Origin: Anaerolineales bacterium
GTDB lineage: Bacteria; Chloroflexota; Anaerolineae; 4572-78; J111
Reading direction: 5' to 3'
Length of the DNA: 64,000 nt
Assembly: GCA_020634855.1 (NCBI GenBank)
Contig: JACKAU010000014.1
Coordinates: 136,342-200,341, forward strand
Notes under the pieces: generated by a model
Databases searched by the model: none
What the model was told of the DNA's origin: nothing
Seen by the model: the letters and a program-made list of their open reading frames with translations, nothing else
Translations under genes and position numbers: made by a program
In this document: one piece after another, positions 26,731-35,348 of the stretch
Position numbering within the stretch: the first letter of the stretch is position 1
How the letters are laid out: each line of letters opens with the position of its first letter

Positions 26731-27720
26731 TTACGAGGGTGGCACGGTATAAACCGAGATTTCGTTACCTGCGGCGTCTCGTAAGATAATGGTCGTGCCG
26801 GGCGGCCAGGCGGCTTCACCCTGGTTGAGAAACAGATCACTGGGGGTGTTTTGTCCGGCGGAGGTGTGAACCCGAATACTACCACCACTAAATAGGAAGA
26901 TATCAGGAAAAGTGAAATTAGCCAGGGATGAACCTTCCAGCCGCCAATCGAGCAAGCTGGTGCCGGCTCCTTGGTTGAGAATAACCACGGTCTCATCGGC
27001 CAGCGTGCCGGCTCCCAAAATTTGGGTAATCGATACATTGATTTCGTCGAATGGGGCCGGGGTTGAGGTTGACAGCGACGCAAGCGTATCACCTGACGGT
27101 GTGGCAGTATCGCTGGGGGTGGGCGAGGGGCCGACGGTCGCCGCCGGTTCCGGCGGCACGTCAGCATCCTCCGGCAACGGGGTTGGTGGCTCAAACGGCA
27201 GAGGGGTTTCGGTGGGAATGGGAACCACGGTAAAGGTGGGAGTTCCGGTGGGCAAGCCTCCCACCGGGATCGTTAGCTCCTGACCGATTTGAATAAAGTC
27301 TTGGTTACTTAGGCCGTTGGCCGTCATCAAATCGAACAGCGATACGGAGAACTTATCGGCGATCAGGCTCAACGTGTCGCCCGCTTTAACCTCATAGACC
27401 AAAGTCTGGATCGGCGTACTTTGTGTCGGCACTACGGCAGCGGCGGTCTCCTCCAGGCTAACGGTAGCGGAGTCGCCGGTCTGGTTGACGGCTTCTGCGG
27501 TCAGATCACCGGCCGCAGCCGGGATAGCCACCGTCCCCGGCACAACCTCCCGGTTGGCAATTAGCACCACGCCCACACTGATAATCAGCGAGACGACGGC
27601 ATTGACTCCTATAATCAAAAGCAACTGACTTAACGGCAACCCTACGCCGGTCACCTGGCTATCAGCATAAGAGTCGTAATCGTCAAAATCCGGTTCCAGG
27701 TCGTACCTGGTATCATTCAT
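26731..27720 (-). CDS. Membrane-anchored LysM and lamin-tail-domain protein
   Basis: 329 residues. Acidic cytoplasmic N-terminus (about 1-28), one membrane segment (about 30-55, LLLIIGVNAVVSLIISVGVV), a LysM domain (about 107-152, YEVKAGDTLSLIADKF ... IGQELTIP), a Thr/Pro-rich linker (about 155-225), and a C-terminal lamin-tail (LTD) domain (about 225-329, NQGAGTSLLDWRLE ... SIRVHTSAGQN). It should face the cell exterior and bind peptidoglycan or another glycan through LysM. LTD modules occur in many bacterial surface and secreted nuclease proteins. It is divergent from the padR gene. Confidence 0.88.
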   Translation of the reverse strand: MNDTRYDLEPDFDDYDSYADSQVTGVGLPLSQLLLIIGVNAVVSLIISVGVVLIANREVVPGTVAIPAAAGDLTAEAVNQTGDSATVSLEETAAAVVPTQSTPIQTLVYEVKAGDTLSLIADKFSVSLFDLMTANGLSNQDFIQIGQELTIPVGGLPTGTPTFTVVPIPTETPLPFEPPTPLPEDADVPPEPAATVGPSPTPSDTATPSGDTLASLSTSTPAPFDEINVSITQILGAGTLADETVVILNQGAGTSLLDWRLEGSSLANFTFPDIFLFSGGSIRVHTSAGQNTPSDLFLNQGEAAWPPGTTIILRDAAGNEISVYTVPPS

Positions 27721-28041
27721 TTCAACCGCCTTATGTCAAAAAATAGGCATATATAGTATGAAAGAAAAAGATAACCCCAATATGTAGCCTTTGATATTAT
27801 ACTCCATCTTTATGGAACTGACAATGATTGCTCTGGGCGATTCTTTAATTTGACTCTTCGACGGCACAGAGTAGAATATCTAGGCGTAAAGACACATCAG
27901 GCGAGTAGAATTTCAAACGCTAATAAGGTGGACAGACAAAACTGAGCTTCGATACCGAGAAGGAAAATCTCGTGTTAGTTCGTCGTAAGAGGCATCGCTT
28001 TAGCGATGACCACGAACATTTATGTTCTGAGGAGAAGCACT
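27721..28041. other. Divergent intergenic region, no gene seen
   Basis: Spacer between the LysM-LTD gene and padR. AT-rich stretches (for example GATATTATACTCC near 27791-27803) could hold promoters for either side. An in-frame ATG at 28006 lies upstream of padR, but the better ribosome site is that of 28042. Confidence 0.35.
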
Positions 28042-28371
28042 ATGGCTAAATTGGATATGAGAACAGGTAGTACGGCTGTCATGGTTTTGAAGTTGTTATC
28101 GGAAAAATCAATGTATGGCTATCAAATTGTCAAAGAGTTACAAGCTCGCAGCGAGGGCTATTTCAGCCTGGAGCAGGGCACGCTTTATCCGGCCCTACAC
28201 CGGTTGGAAAATGACGGCCTGGTCGAGAGTCGCTGGGAAGTAGTTGAGGATGGCCCCTCCCGCAAATATTACTATATTACCGACAAAGGTGAAGCTGAGC
28301 TTAAAAAATCGGTCCGGCAGTGGAGCGATTTTTCCCGAAACCTGCTAAAATTATTAGACGATACCGCCTAG
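28042..28371 (+). CDS. PadR-family transcriptional regulator
   Basis: 109 residues from the ATG at 28042, which has GAGGAGAAG just upstream. Winged helix typical of PadR: MVLKLLSEKSMYGYQIVKEL, then EQGTLYPALHRLENDGLVES and the wing RKYYYITDKGEAEL. No long C-terminal dimer domain, so it is of the short PadR-s2 type. It is followed by a membrane gene with an N-terminal HAAS-like domain, a pairing typical of PadR operons, and probably represses this operon. Confidence 0.92.
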   Translation: MAKLDMRTGSTAVMVLKLLSEKSMYGYQIVKELQARSEGYFSLEQGTLYPALHRLENDGLVESRWEVVEDGPSRKYYYITDKGEAELKKSVRQWSDFSRNLLKLLDDTA

Positions 28372-28505
28372 ACTGTCAATTTGACCTATGTCAATTGATC
28401 AACTCGTTTCTTAAATTAGGCCAAAACGGCTAATTTCAACTCGCCACTTAGCGGTGTCATTTTAACCGATTCGTTGGTAAAGTAGCCTTGGAGAAACACC
28501 AGCTA

Positions 28506-29444
28506 ATGTCAGCCATAAAAGCGTATCTGGACGAACTTAAAAAGTCTCTCCCACGCCACCTCCAGCAAGAAGCGGAGGCCGAAGTCTATTCGCACCTTGA
28601 AGCGTTGACACAGGAATTTCAGCAGACAGGCTTACCGCGCCTGACCGCCGAAGCGAAAGCAGTGCAGCATTTTGGCTCACCGCATACCATTGGCAGTGCT
28701 TGGCGTCGCGCCGCCGGGGTGGTCGATTGGTCCGACATCTTATTGGCCGCCTTGCCTATTTTAGGTATTACCGGTATGGGCTGGACCCTGGTCGGCCAAT
28801 ATATCCCGCTAAGTATTTATCTGGTCTTGTTTGGACTAGGAGCCGGCCTGGCCTGGTGGCGAGACTGGCCAACCTGGTGGTACGCTTGGTTGGGCTGGCT
28901 TTTTCTGGCCGTACTCATCGTGCCGCCGACACCGTGGATGTTTATTATTACGTTTCCCATTATTGTCACCCTCTTGGCTATCGATAGCTGGCAGTACGCC
29001 ACCCTGATGACCCTGCCCTTTACAACCTATCTAGCGTTTGCCACCTTAATCGAGCGCCATCAGTTAGTGACCACCGGTTGGGGACCGGGCAACCTCTATC
29101 CAAGCAATATGATTTGGCTGGAAACCGCTTTTTCTATTCTATGGATCGTTATCTTAGCCGCCAGCCTACGGGCGGCTCGCCCCACCAGACGAGGCGTCTA
29201 CCTGGTGGCCGGGTTGATCGGAACCCAGACCATCTACATCGGCGCGGTTGTGCTAATGCTGTTGGTCGGGAAGTTGATGCCCGGCTACTTTATCACCACA
29301 TTAACCACTCACGAAATTATGTTTGTCAAGCTGCCGGTTGGTCTGCTGACGGTGGGGTTAACCCTTTATCCCCTTTTCGTATGGTTGATCGCCCGCTGGC
29401 TGCGGCAGAGCGGTCCCCACATTGACTCCCATCGTACCACTTGA
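28506..29444 (+). CDS. HAAS-domain multi-pass membrane protein
   Basis: About 312 residues. The N-terminal 75 residues are a helical HAAS/DUF1700-like domain (YLDELKKSLPRHLQQEAEAEV ... AVQHFGSPHTIGSAWR, quoted in pieces), followed by about seven or eight hydrophobic segments. ATG 28506 is preceded by TTGGAGAAA at suitable spacing; a TTG start at 28488 would add six residues. The HAAS-like part is usually the partner of a PadR regulator. Function is unknown; it may transmit membrane or antibiotic stress. Confidence 0.85.
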   Translation: MSAIKAYLDELKKSLPRHLQQEAEAEVYSHLEALTQEFQQTGLPRLTAEAKAVQHFGSPHTIGSAWRRAAGVVDWSDILLAALPILGITGMGWTLVGQYIPLSIYLVLFGLGAGLAWWRDWPTWWYAWLGWLFLAVLIVPPTPWMFIITFPIIVTLLAIDSWQYATLMTLPFTTYLAFATLIERHQLVTTGWGPGNLYPSNMIWLETAFSILWIVILAASLRAARPTRRGVYLVAGLIGTQTIYIGAVVLMLLVGKLMPGYFITTLTTHEIMFVKLPVGLLTVGLTLYPLFVWLIARWLRQSGPHIDSHRTT

Positions 29445-29496
29445 GACGGTATCCCCCTTCAAATTAAACCTTGCCGAAAAAGGACATCAAGTAGCC

Positions 29497-30498
29497 ATGA
29501 TAAATCTTCATGCTGTACTCGTAAAAAAAGCTGCCGGCCTAATCATCTATTTCTTTTGGTTAGGGTTATGGCTGTTTGGGATTGGCTTGATTTTATGGTA
29601 TCCCCTGCGCTGGTGGCCGGGCGACAAACTGTTGCCCGTGCAACTGATTAACTACTTTATGCCCTGGCTGCTGTTAGCTTTGATCCCGGCCTTGATTATC
29701 GCCGGGTTAGCCAACCGGCAGTGGCTGGCCGCTCTGCTGGCTCTGCCCACTGCTTTCATTATCTTTAGTTATGCTCCACTCTTCCTACCGCGGTCCCACC
29801 TGGTCTTGGCCGATAGTGGACGAATAAAAGTGATGAGTTACAATATCTGGGGCAGGAATCATAACATTCGGGACGTAGCTAAAATTATTTACCAAGAGCA
29901 ACCGGATATAATACTACTACAAGAAGTGTACAGCCACCTGTCCGACTCAGTTGTAGAAGAGCTGAATAAACTTTACCCTAATCAAGAACTGTATTACACC
30001 TTCACCCCCGGAGCGGGACAAGGTATTGTCAGTCGTTTTCCTCTAACGCCGCTGGGGATATCCTACGAACAGGGACGCGCCCAAAAGGCCATCATTCATA
30101 CCCCCAACGGTGATATCTTAGTTTGGAATGTCCATCTCAAGCAGCCTCGTTATTGGTCAAGCCAGTATGACCAAGTGGTTCTTTTGGAAAAGGCCATTGC
30201 GGCTGTAGATCAACCCCTTATCGTCGGCGGCGATTTCAACACAACCGACCAATCTGAAATATACAAAATGATCGATCGACATTTGGACAACTCGCACTGG
30301 GAAGCCGGTTGGGGCTTTGGTTTCACCTTCCCCTCCCAGGATCATCCGGTGAAGGGGCTACTCATCCCGGCACCACTAGTCCGGATCGATCACATTTTTC
30401 ACAGTAGCCACTTTTATACCTATGACGCCAAAACATTGTCAACCAACGGCGGATCGGATCACTTTCCGATAGTGGCTGATTTGTCGCTAACCAGGTAA
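29497..30498 (+). CDS. Membrane-anchored endonuclease/exonuclease/phosphatase family protein
   Basis: About 333 residues from ATG 29497 (AAAAAGGACA upstream); an in-frame start at 29422 would overlap the previous gene by 23 bases. Three hydrophobic segments occupy the first 110 residues. Then comes a full EEP domain: VMSYNIWGRN, IILLQEVYS (catalytic Glu), VWNVHLKQP, VGGDFNTTDQ (Asp/Asn), RIDHIFHS and GSDHFPIVADL (catalytic Asp-His). The catalytic domain probably faces outside, as in YbhP or YafD-type proteins, and may hydrolyse phosphodiesters of lipids or nucleic acids. It is 14 bases from a metallophosphoesterase gene. Confidence 0.9.
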   Translation: MINLHAVLVKKAAGLIIYFFWLGLWLFGIGLILWYPLRWWPGDKLLPVQLINYFMPWLLLALIPALIIAGLANRQWLAALLALPTAFIIFSYAPLFLPRSHLVLADSGRIKVMSYNIWGRNHNIRDVAKIIYQEQPDIILLQEVYSHLSDSVVEELNKLYPNQELYYTFTPGAGQGIVSRFPLTPLGISYEQGRAQKAIIHTPNGDILVWNVHLKQPRYWSSQYDQVVLLEKAIAAVDQPLIVGGDFNTTDQSEIYKMIDRHLDNSHWEAGWGFGFTFPSQDHPVKGLLIPAPLVRIDHIFHSSHFYTYDAKTLSTNGGSDHFPIVADLSLTR

Positions 30499-30512
30499 CA
30501 GGATTTAGCTTT

Positions 30513-31367
30513 ATGAGAATTGACCGACGTACCTTTCTCAAAGGCGCAGCCGGATTAACCGCTGCCACCTGTCTAACCGGCGCCGCCGGCGTAACCGGCT
30601 ACCAATACGCCACCCACATCGAGACAACTTGGTTGTCTGTTGAACACCTTCAAGTTCCCATCAAGAACCTACCCGCTTCGCTAGAAGGCTTCAAAATCGT
30701 CCAACTCAGCGATATCCACCTTCACCCATTTACCCAAATCGAGTTTGTTAAAGAGGTGGTTACGGCGGCCAACCAGTTGCAGCCGGATCTGGTCGCCTTA
30801 ACCGGTGACTTTGTACTCGAAACCGCCGATTCAATCTTTGAACTGGCCCCAGTTCTGGCGGACCTCAACCCTAGGCACGGTATCTTTGCCGTGTTAGGCA
30901 ATCACGATATCTGGACCGATGATCGCACCGTTCGCGCCGGTTTAGAGGCAGCGGGGTTAACGGTCTTACGTAATGAAGGCGTGGCTTTGGGCATCGGCAA
31001 AGGGCAGTTTTACGTGGCCGGCGTCGACGACGGCTGGAGCGGCCGGCCCGATCTGGCGCTCGCCCTCGATGGGCATCCCGGCGACGTCCCCACCCTACTC
31101 TTGGCCCACGAGCCGGACCTGGCCGACCGATTTGCCGTCGACCGGCGGGTCTCGCTGCAACTGTCCGGCCATACCCACGGCGGTCAGGTGCGCTTGCCGG
31201 GCAAAGGTCCGCTGGTGTTGCCGCGCTTGGGACATAAATATGAGATGGGGCTCTACCGGGTGGCGGACATGTGGGTTTACACCAATCGCGGCGTGGGCGT
31301 TATCGGCCCACCGATTCGGTTCAACTGCCGGCCCGAGGTTACCGAAATCACGCTCGTTGGCGCTTGA
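30513..31367 (+). CDS. Tat-exported metallophosphoesterase (YaeI-like)
   Basis: 284 residues. The N-terminus RIDRRTFLKGAAGLTAATC is a twin-arginine signal, so a folded, metal-loaded enzyme is exported. Calcineurin-like motifs follow: VQLSDIHLHP (D-x-H), ALTGDFVLE (GD), VLGNHDIW (GNHD), LLLAHEPD (H) and LSGHTHGGQVRLPG (GHTH). YaeI-type enzymes act on lipid or nucleotide phosphodiesters; the substrate here is unknown. It closes the padR cluster and is convergent with the PIG-L gene, with three bases between the stops. Confidence 0.93.
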   Translation: MRIDRRTFLKGAAGLTAATCLTGAAGVTGYQYATHIETTWLSVEHLQVPIKNLPASLEGFKIVQLSDIHLHPFTQIEFVKEVVTAANQLQPDLVALTGDFVLETADSIFELAPVLADLNPRHGIFAVLGNHDIWTDDRTVRAGLEAAGLTVLRNEGVALGIGKGQFYVAGVDDGWSGRPDLALALDGHPGDVPTLLLAHEPDLADRFAVDRRVSLQLSGHTHGGQVRLPGKGPLVLPRLGHKYEMGLYRVADMWVYTNRGVGVIGPPIRFNCRPEVTEITLVGA

Positions 31368-31370
31368 GGC

Positions 31371-32198
31371 TCACCCCGCCGCCCGGCTCTCGACCGACCA
31401 GACCTGCTCCGCCAACTGCCCCTGCCCCACGTACAAGGCGTAGTCGCTCACATACCCGGCTACCGCCGCCGTCCCTTCAAATAACATGTCCAACTGCGAC
31501 CGATAAGCCTGAATACCGGCCACCTTCGCCCGCACCGCCTCATCCGACAGGTGACGCAAATTAGGTTTCAATCCCAGGTCCTGGCTATCGGCCAAAGCGG
31601 CCTCTAAAGGATAGGCATTCCTGATTGAGTGGCTCGAATAAGGATATTTCGGATCGGCGTAGGGGTAATCCTCGTAAAAAGTCACGTGGTAGCCTTGGGC
31701 CATCAACTGCCGGGCGGCCTGGCGGGTCAGTTGGTGATCAACGTGGTGACCGACGGCCAGAGGCGCGTAGATCACAGTTTTATCCGGCTCGGCGATGAGT
31801 TCATTCACCGCTACGATAATCTGATCCGCCAGCGGGAGATCGTCGGGGTGAATATCGCCGAACAACGCTTCATTGCTGGTGTAATACCACACCCCCGCCT
31901 GAGGGTCGCCTCGGTAGATGCAGTCAGAGAAGGGCAGATACCGGGCTTCGCAGCCCAAGACGATCATCGAGGCTTGATCCTCGGCCAACCGGGTGGCCAC
32001 AACCTCCCCAGGGTTACCCCAGATGCCGTGCATCCAATCGGCATAAGCGGAAAAGGTCTTAAACTTGGGTTGGGCGGCGAACACGGTCGCCACCAGTACC
32101 GTCTCGCCGGCCCGGCGCTGCTGGTAGATGGCTCCCCCACACGACAGCGATACATCATCGATATGGGGCGACAAGTACAGATGCTGCTCAATAGCCAT
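31371..32198 (-). CDS. PIG-L/LmbE family deacetylase
   Basis: 275 residues. The zinc site is SPHIDDVSLSCGG (family motif PHPDDE, here PHIDDV) with the third ligand in GHHVDHQLTR. These enzymes remove N-acetyl groups from GlcNAc-type substrates such as mycothiol or bacillithiol precursors or glycoconjugates. The acidic residue after the two Asp is replaced by Val, which may change catalysis. Its ATG overlaps the stop of the M20 peptidase gene (ATGA), so the two are translationally coupled. Confidence 0.87.
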   Translation of the reverse strand: MAIEQHLYLSPHIDDVSLSCGGAIYQQRRAGETVLVATVFAAQPKFKTFSAYADWMHGIWGNPGEVVATRLAEDQASMIVLGCEARYLPFSDCIYRGDPQAGVWYYTSNEALFGDIHPDDLPLADQIIVAVNELIAEPDKTVIYAPLAVGHHVDHQLTRQAARQLMAQGYHVTFYEDYPYADPKYPYSSHSIRNAYPLEAALADSQDLGLKPNLRHLSDEAVRAKVAGIQAYRSQLDMLFEGTAAVAGYVSDYALYVGQGQLAEQVWSVESRAAG

Positions 32199-33592
32199 CA
32201 GCCGGCCTGCCTTTTCGCCAGCCGTTCGGCCAGTATATCGTAATAAACGATGGCGGTTTCGATACCCCGGTAGAAGTTGGGCAGGTGGAACTTTTCGTTG
32301 GGCGCGTGCAGGTTGTCATCCGGCAGGCCGAAGCCCATCAGAACCACCGGCGCGTGTAAAATGTCGATGAACAGCGGCACAATCGGCAAGCTGCCGCCTT
32401 CCCGCAGATAGAGCGGCGGCCGGCCAAAGGTTTGTTCGTAAGCGTCCGCCGCCGCCTGCATAGCCGGGGTTGCCATATCGATAACGGCGCCGCCGCCGGT
32501 ATTGATGGTGTCAACCGTTACCTCCATCGTGGGCGGGCTAATACTGAGGACGTGCTGCCTAAATAGCTCAGCGATCTTTTTATGATCCTGGTGCGCCACC
32601 AGCCGCATACTCACCTTGGCGCTGGCCGTGGCCGGGATAACCGTCTTGGCCCCGTGGCCGATAAAACCGCCCTTGATACCGTGAATATCGAGCGTTGGGC
32701 GCGCCCCTGTACGCTCGGCCACCGTATAATCCGGGTCGCCCCACAGCGCCGGCGCGCCGGTTTCGGCCAGCACCGACGTCTCGCTGGTAGGGCCGGTGTT
32801 AATCGCCCGCCGTTCTGCCTGATTCAACGGCTTGACATCGTCGTAGAAGCCGGGGATGGTCACCCGCCCTTGCTCATCCCGCAGCGAGGCCAGTAGCTTG
32901 ACCATGGCATTGAGTGGGTTCTCAACTACACCGCCGTAGGTGCCGGAGTGCAAATCCTGCCGCGAGCCGCGCATCGAGATTTCCATATACGTCAACCCGC
33001 GTACCCCGGTAATCAAAATGGGCGTCGCCGGATCGAGGATGTGCGAATCGGAAATGAGAGCGGCATCAGCTTGCAGCAGGCTCTGGTGCGCCTTCACAAA
33101 ATCTTCCAGATGCGTGCTACCCGACTCCTCCTCGCCTTCCAGCAGAAATTTAATATTCAACGGCAGCCGCCCCGCCGCTTGCAGGTAGGCTTCCACCGCC
33201 GCCACGTGAATATATAGCTGCCCCTTATCATCCGCGGTTCCCCGGCCATAAATATCCTCGCCCTTGACCGTGGGCTCAAACGGCGGCGTCAGCCACTCCT
33301 CCAGCGGATCGACCGGCTGGACATCGTAATGGCCGTAGATCATTAGCGTTGGGGCGTCCGGTCCGGCCTCGAGCCAATCGGCGTAGACCATCGGGTGGCC
33401 GGGAGTTGGCATTATCTGCACATGATGCAAACCGATGGCCGTCAGCCGGTCAACCAGCCACTGCGCGGCCTGGATCGTATCATCGTTATGTTCAGGCAAC
33501 GCGCCAACACTGGGGATCCGGAGAAACGCCTTCAACGCCTCAAGGGTGTCGGCCTGATGGGTTTGGACATAGTTTAGAGCTTGGTCTCGCAT
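32198..33592 (-). CDS. M20 family dipeptidase
   Basis: 464 residues, the usual length for M20 dipeptidases of the CNDP/ArgE-DapE group. Dizinc-site motifs: MIYGHYDVQP (His ligand and catalytic Asp), YGRGTADDKGQ (bridging Asp), LEGEEESGS (Glu general base and ligand), LISDSHI (Asp) and LREGGSLPIV near the C-terminus. A lid/dimerisation domain lies between. No signal peptide, so it is cytoplasmic and likely cleaves small peptides. It is first in a two-gene unit with the PIG-L deacetylase and is divergent from the gcv operon. Confidence 0.93.
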   Translation of the reverse strand: MRDQALNYVQTHQADTLEALKAFLRIPSVGALPEHNDDTIQAAQWLVDRLTAIGLHHVQIMPTPGHPMVYADWLEAGPDAPTLMIYGHYDVQPVDPLEEWLTPPFEPTVKGEDIYGRGTADDKGQLYIHVAAVEAYLQAAGRLPLNIKFLLEGEEESGSTHLEDFVKAHQSLLQADAALISDSHILDPATPILITGVRGLTYMEISMRGSRQDLHSGTYGGVVENPLNAMVKLLASLRDEQGRVTIPGFYDDVKPLNQAERRAINTGPTSETSVLAETGAPALWGDPDYTVAERTGARPTLDIHGIKGGFIGHGAKTVIPATASAKVSMRLVAHQDHKKIAELFRQHVLSISPPTMEVTVDTINTGGGAVIDMATPAMQAAADAYEQTFGRPPLYLREGGSLPIVPLFIDILHAPVVLMGFGLPDDNLHAPNEKFHLPNFYRGIETAIVYYDILAERLAKRQAG

Positions 33593-33692
33593 GGTATTAT
33601 TCCTTATTATAGATGTGAGTCACCCTATTCTAACCCTGAAAGGGCCTACTATAAAATCGAACCGGTGGTTTTGCGGCCAACCCAAAATCAGA

Positions 33693-33721
33693 TTGACAAA
33701 GTTATCCGACCGTGTTAAACT
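33693..33721 (+). promoter_or_regulatory. Sigma-70-type promoter of the gcv operon
   Basis: TTGACA (33693-33698), 17 bases, TAAACT (33716-33721). It places transcription start about 33 bases before the first glycine aptamer, as expected for a riboswitch leader. Confidence 0.75.
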
Positions 33722-33760
33722 CCGATTAATCACGATATTACAACTGGCTGGATGACATAG

Positions 33761-33962
33761 GGTGAGAGAGTGTTCGGCGCTGAGCCGAACCGCCGAAGGT
33801 GCAAGGTGAGGGGGTAAGCCGTACCCCGTCGCCGAAACTCTCAGGCAAACGGGTCGCTTTATCGACAGCCACTCTGGAGAGACGACAACTGTGGGCTAGC
33901 CACGGGCGTCGCACCGACGGGGCAACCCCAGCAGGGGCAATCTCTCAGGTTTAGGACAGAGA
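33761..33962 (+). ncRNA. Tandem glycine riboswitch
   Basis: Two consecutive glycine aptamers. The first has the opening GAGAG, the core CGCCGAAGGTGCAA, and closing CTCTCAGGCAAACGG (about 33761-33865). The second has CTGGAGAGACG, GCACCGACGGGGCAA and CTCTCAGGTTTAGGACAGAG (about 33871-33962). It is followed directly by an intrinsic terminator and then gcvT, matching the known control of glycine cleavage genes. Binding of glycine should prevent termination and turn the operon on. Confidence 0.95.
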
Positions 33963-33963
33963 C

Positions 33964-33995
33964 AACGGGCACGCTCTTGCGATGCCCGTTTTTGT
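33964..33995 (+). terminator. Riboswitch-controlled terminator
   Basis: ACGGGCA / TGCCCGT stem with an 11-base loop, followed by TTTTGTTTG, immediately after the second glycine aptamer. It is the likely expression platform. Confidence 0.85.
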
Positions 33996-34020
33996 TTGTA
34001 AGCCGAAGGAGTAGGAAGAA

Positions 34021-34060
34021 TGGAGTAGGGAGTAAGGGTCAAGCATTACTCCCTACTCCC
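34021..34060. repeat. GGAGTAGGGAGTAA word hairpin before gcvT
   Basis: GGAGTAGGGAGTAA (34022-34035) and TTACTCCCTACTCC (34046-34059) are perfectly complementary with a 10-base loop. A looser GAAGGAGTAGGAAGAA precedes it. It lies in the leader between the riboswitch terminator and the gcvT ribosome site. Confidence 0.8.
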
Positions 34061-34088
34061 GTTAAACGTATTGCAACGGAGGCAATCC

Positions 34089-35201
34089 ATGAGCGAGTCC
34101 CTTATGCGAACCCGTCTATACCAATGGCATGTCGATCACGGCGGCCGGATGGTGCCGTTTGCCGGCTGGGAGATGCCGGTGCAATATACTACCGGCCCCA
34201 TCGAGGAGCATCACGTTACCCGCCGCTCGGCCGGGCTGTTCGATATCGATCACATGGGGCAGATCAGCCTCACCGGCCTGGACGCCGAACGCTTTCTCAA
34301 TCGGCTGGTGACCTGGGATATCACCCAAATGGCCGAATATGAAGCCCACTACGCCCTGATGTGCTACGAGACCGGCGGTATTGTCGATGATGTGTTCATC
34401 TACAACCTGCCGGATAAATGGTTTGTGGTGGTTAACGCCGATAACTTGGCCAAAGATTATGATTGGATGATGGCCCATGCCGACGGCTATGAAGTCACCA
34501 TTAAAGATGTCTCGGTTGACACCTACATGCTCGCCCTGCAAGGCCCCCGCGCCATCGAATTATTGCAGCACCTGACGCCCGCTAACCTGGCCGAAATGCC
34601 GCGTTTCACCGCGCTCGAAGCCGAGGTTGACGGCATCAAAACCCTGATTGGCCGCACCGGCTACACCGGCGAAGACGGCGTCGAACTCTCTTTCCCCGCC
34701 GGCAAAGCCCATCGCCTATGGGAGCGAATTTTGGCCGCCGGTCCCGAAACCGGCATCGAAGTTCAACCCATCGGCCTGGCCGCCCGTGACAGTCTTCGCT
34801 TTGAACCCAGCTTCCCCCTCTACGGCCACGAGATCGGCGCCAACATCACCCCTTTGGAAGCCAACCTCGGTTGGGCTTGCCGCTTCAACACCGACTTCAT
34901 CGGCAAGGCAGCCCTGCTGGAACAAAAAGAACAGGGCTTGACCAAAAAGCTGATCGGCTTTGAACTGACCGAAAAAGGCGTGCCGCGCCAGGGTTATCCG
35001 GTTGCCAATGAGCAGGGACAAGAGATGGGGGAGGTGGTGGCCGGCCTCTACGCTCCCACCGTCGATAAATACTGCGGCCATGCCTTCGTTCCGCCCGAAT
35101 ACGCCAAACCCGGTACGCCCCTTCAAATTATTATTCGCAACAAACCCAAGCAGGCCGTTGTCGTCAAGCGGCCGTTTTACAAACCGGCTTACCGGTCGTA
35201 G
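34089..35201 (+). CDS. gcvT: Glycine cleavage system T protein (aminomethyltransferase)
   Basis: 370 residues from ATG 34089, which follows ACGGAGGCAATCC; the in-frame ATG at 34071 lies upstream of that ribosome site. T protein releases ammonia from aminomethyl-lipoyl GcvH and passes the one-carbon unit to tetrahydrofolate. The family features include FAGWEMPVQY, GLFDIDHMGQ (catalytic Asp), ALQGPRA, GRTGYTGEDGVEL and GLAARDSLRFE. It is first in gcvT-gcvH-gcvP and controlled by the upstream glycine riboswitch. No lipoamide dehydrogenase (L protein) gene lies in the window. Confidence 0.96.
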   Translation: MSESLMRTRLYQWHVDHGGRMVPFAGWEMPVQYTTGPIEEHHVTRRSAGLFDIDHMGQISLTGLDAERFLNRLVTWDITQMAEYEAHYALMCYETGGIVDDVFIYNLPDKWFVVVNADNLAKDYDWMMAHADGYEVTIKDVSVDTYMLALQGPRAIELLQHLTPANLAEMPRFTALEAEVDGIKTLIGRTGYTGEDGVELSFPAGKAHRLWERILAAGPETGIEVQPIGLAARDSLRFEPSFPLYGHEIGANITPLEANLGWACRFNTDFIGKAALLEQKEQGLTKKLIGFELTEKGVPRQGYPVANEQGQEMGEVVAGLYAPTVDKYCGHAFVPPEYAKPGTPLQIIIRNKPKQAVVVKRPFYKPAYRS

Positions 35202-35229
35202 AACGTCGTGGGATGTGGAACGTGGGATT

Positions 35230-35289
35230 TAGTGCGTAGTGCGTAATTCGTAGATTGAATACGTACTACGAATTACGCACTACGTACTA
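35230..35289. repeat. GTAGTGCGTAATTCGTAG word hairpin between gcvT and gcvH
   Basis: Arm 35230-35253 and arm 35266-35289 are 24 bases each and complementary with a single mismatch, around a 12-base loop. The words TAGTGCG, TACGTA and GTAATTCGTA recur. Looser wording of the same type (CACTACGTACTACGCACTACG) is at 851-910, in the gap after the first epimerase gene. Confidence 0.88.
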
Positions 35290-35348
35290 TCGAACGGATC
35301 CCTATCTTGAAGGAAAACTAAATCTATATTATCAAAGGAGCAGTCCCT

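Noticed and set aside
28006..28041. Longer N-terminus for the PadR regulator
   Set aside because: GAGGAGAAG lies directly before ATG 28042, and the added 12 residues are not typical of PadR.
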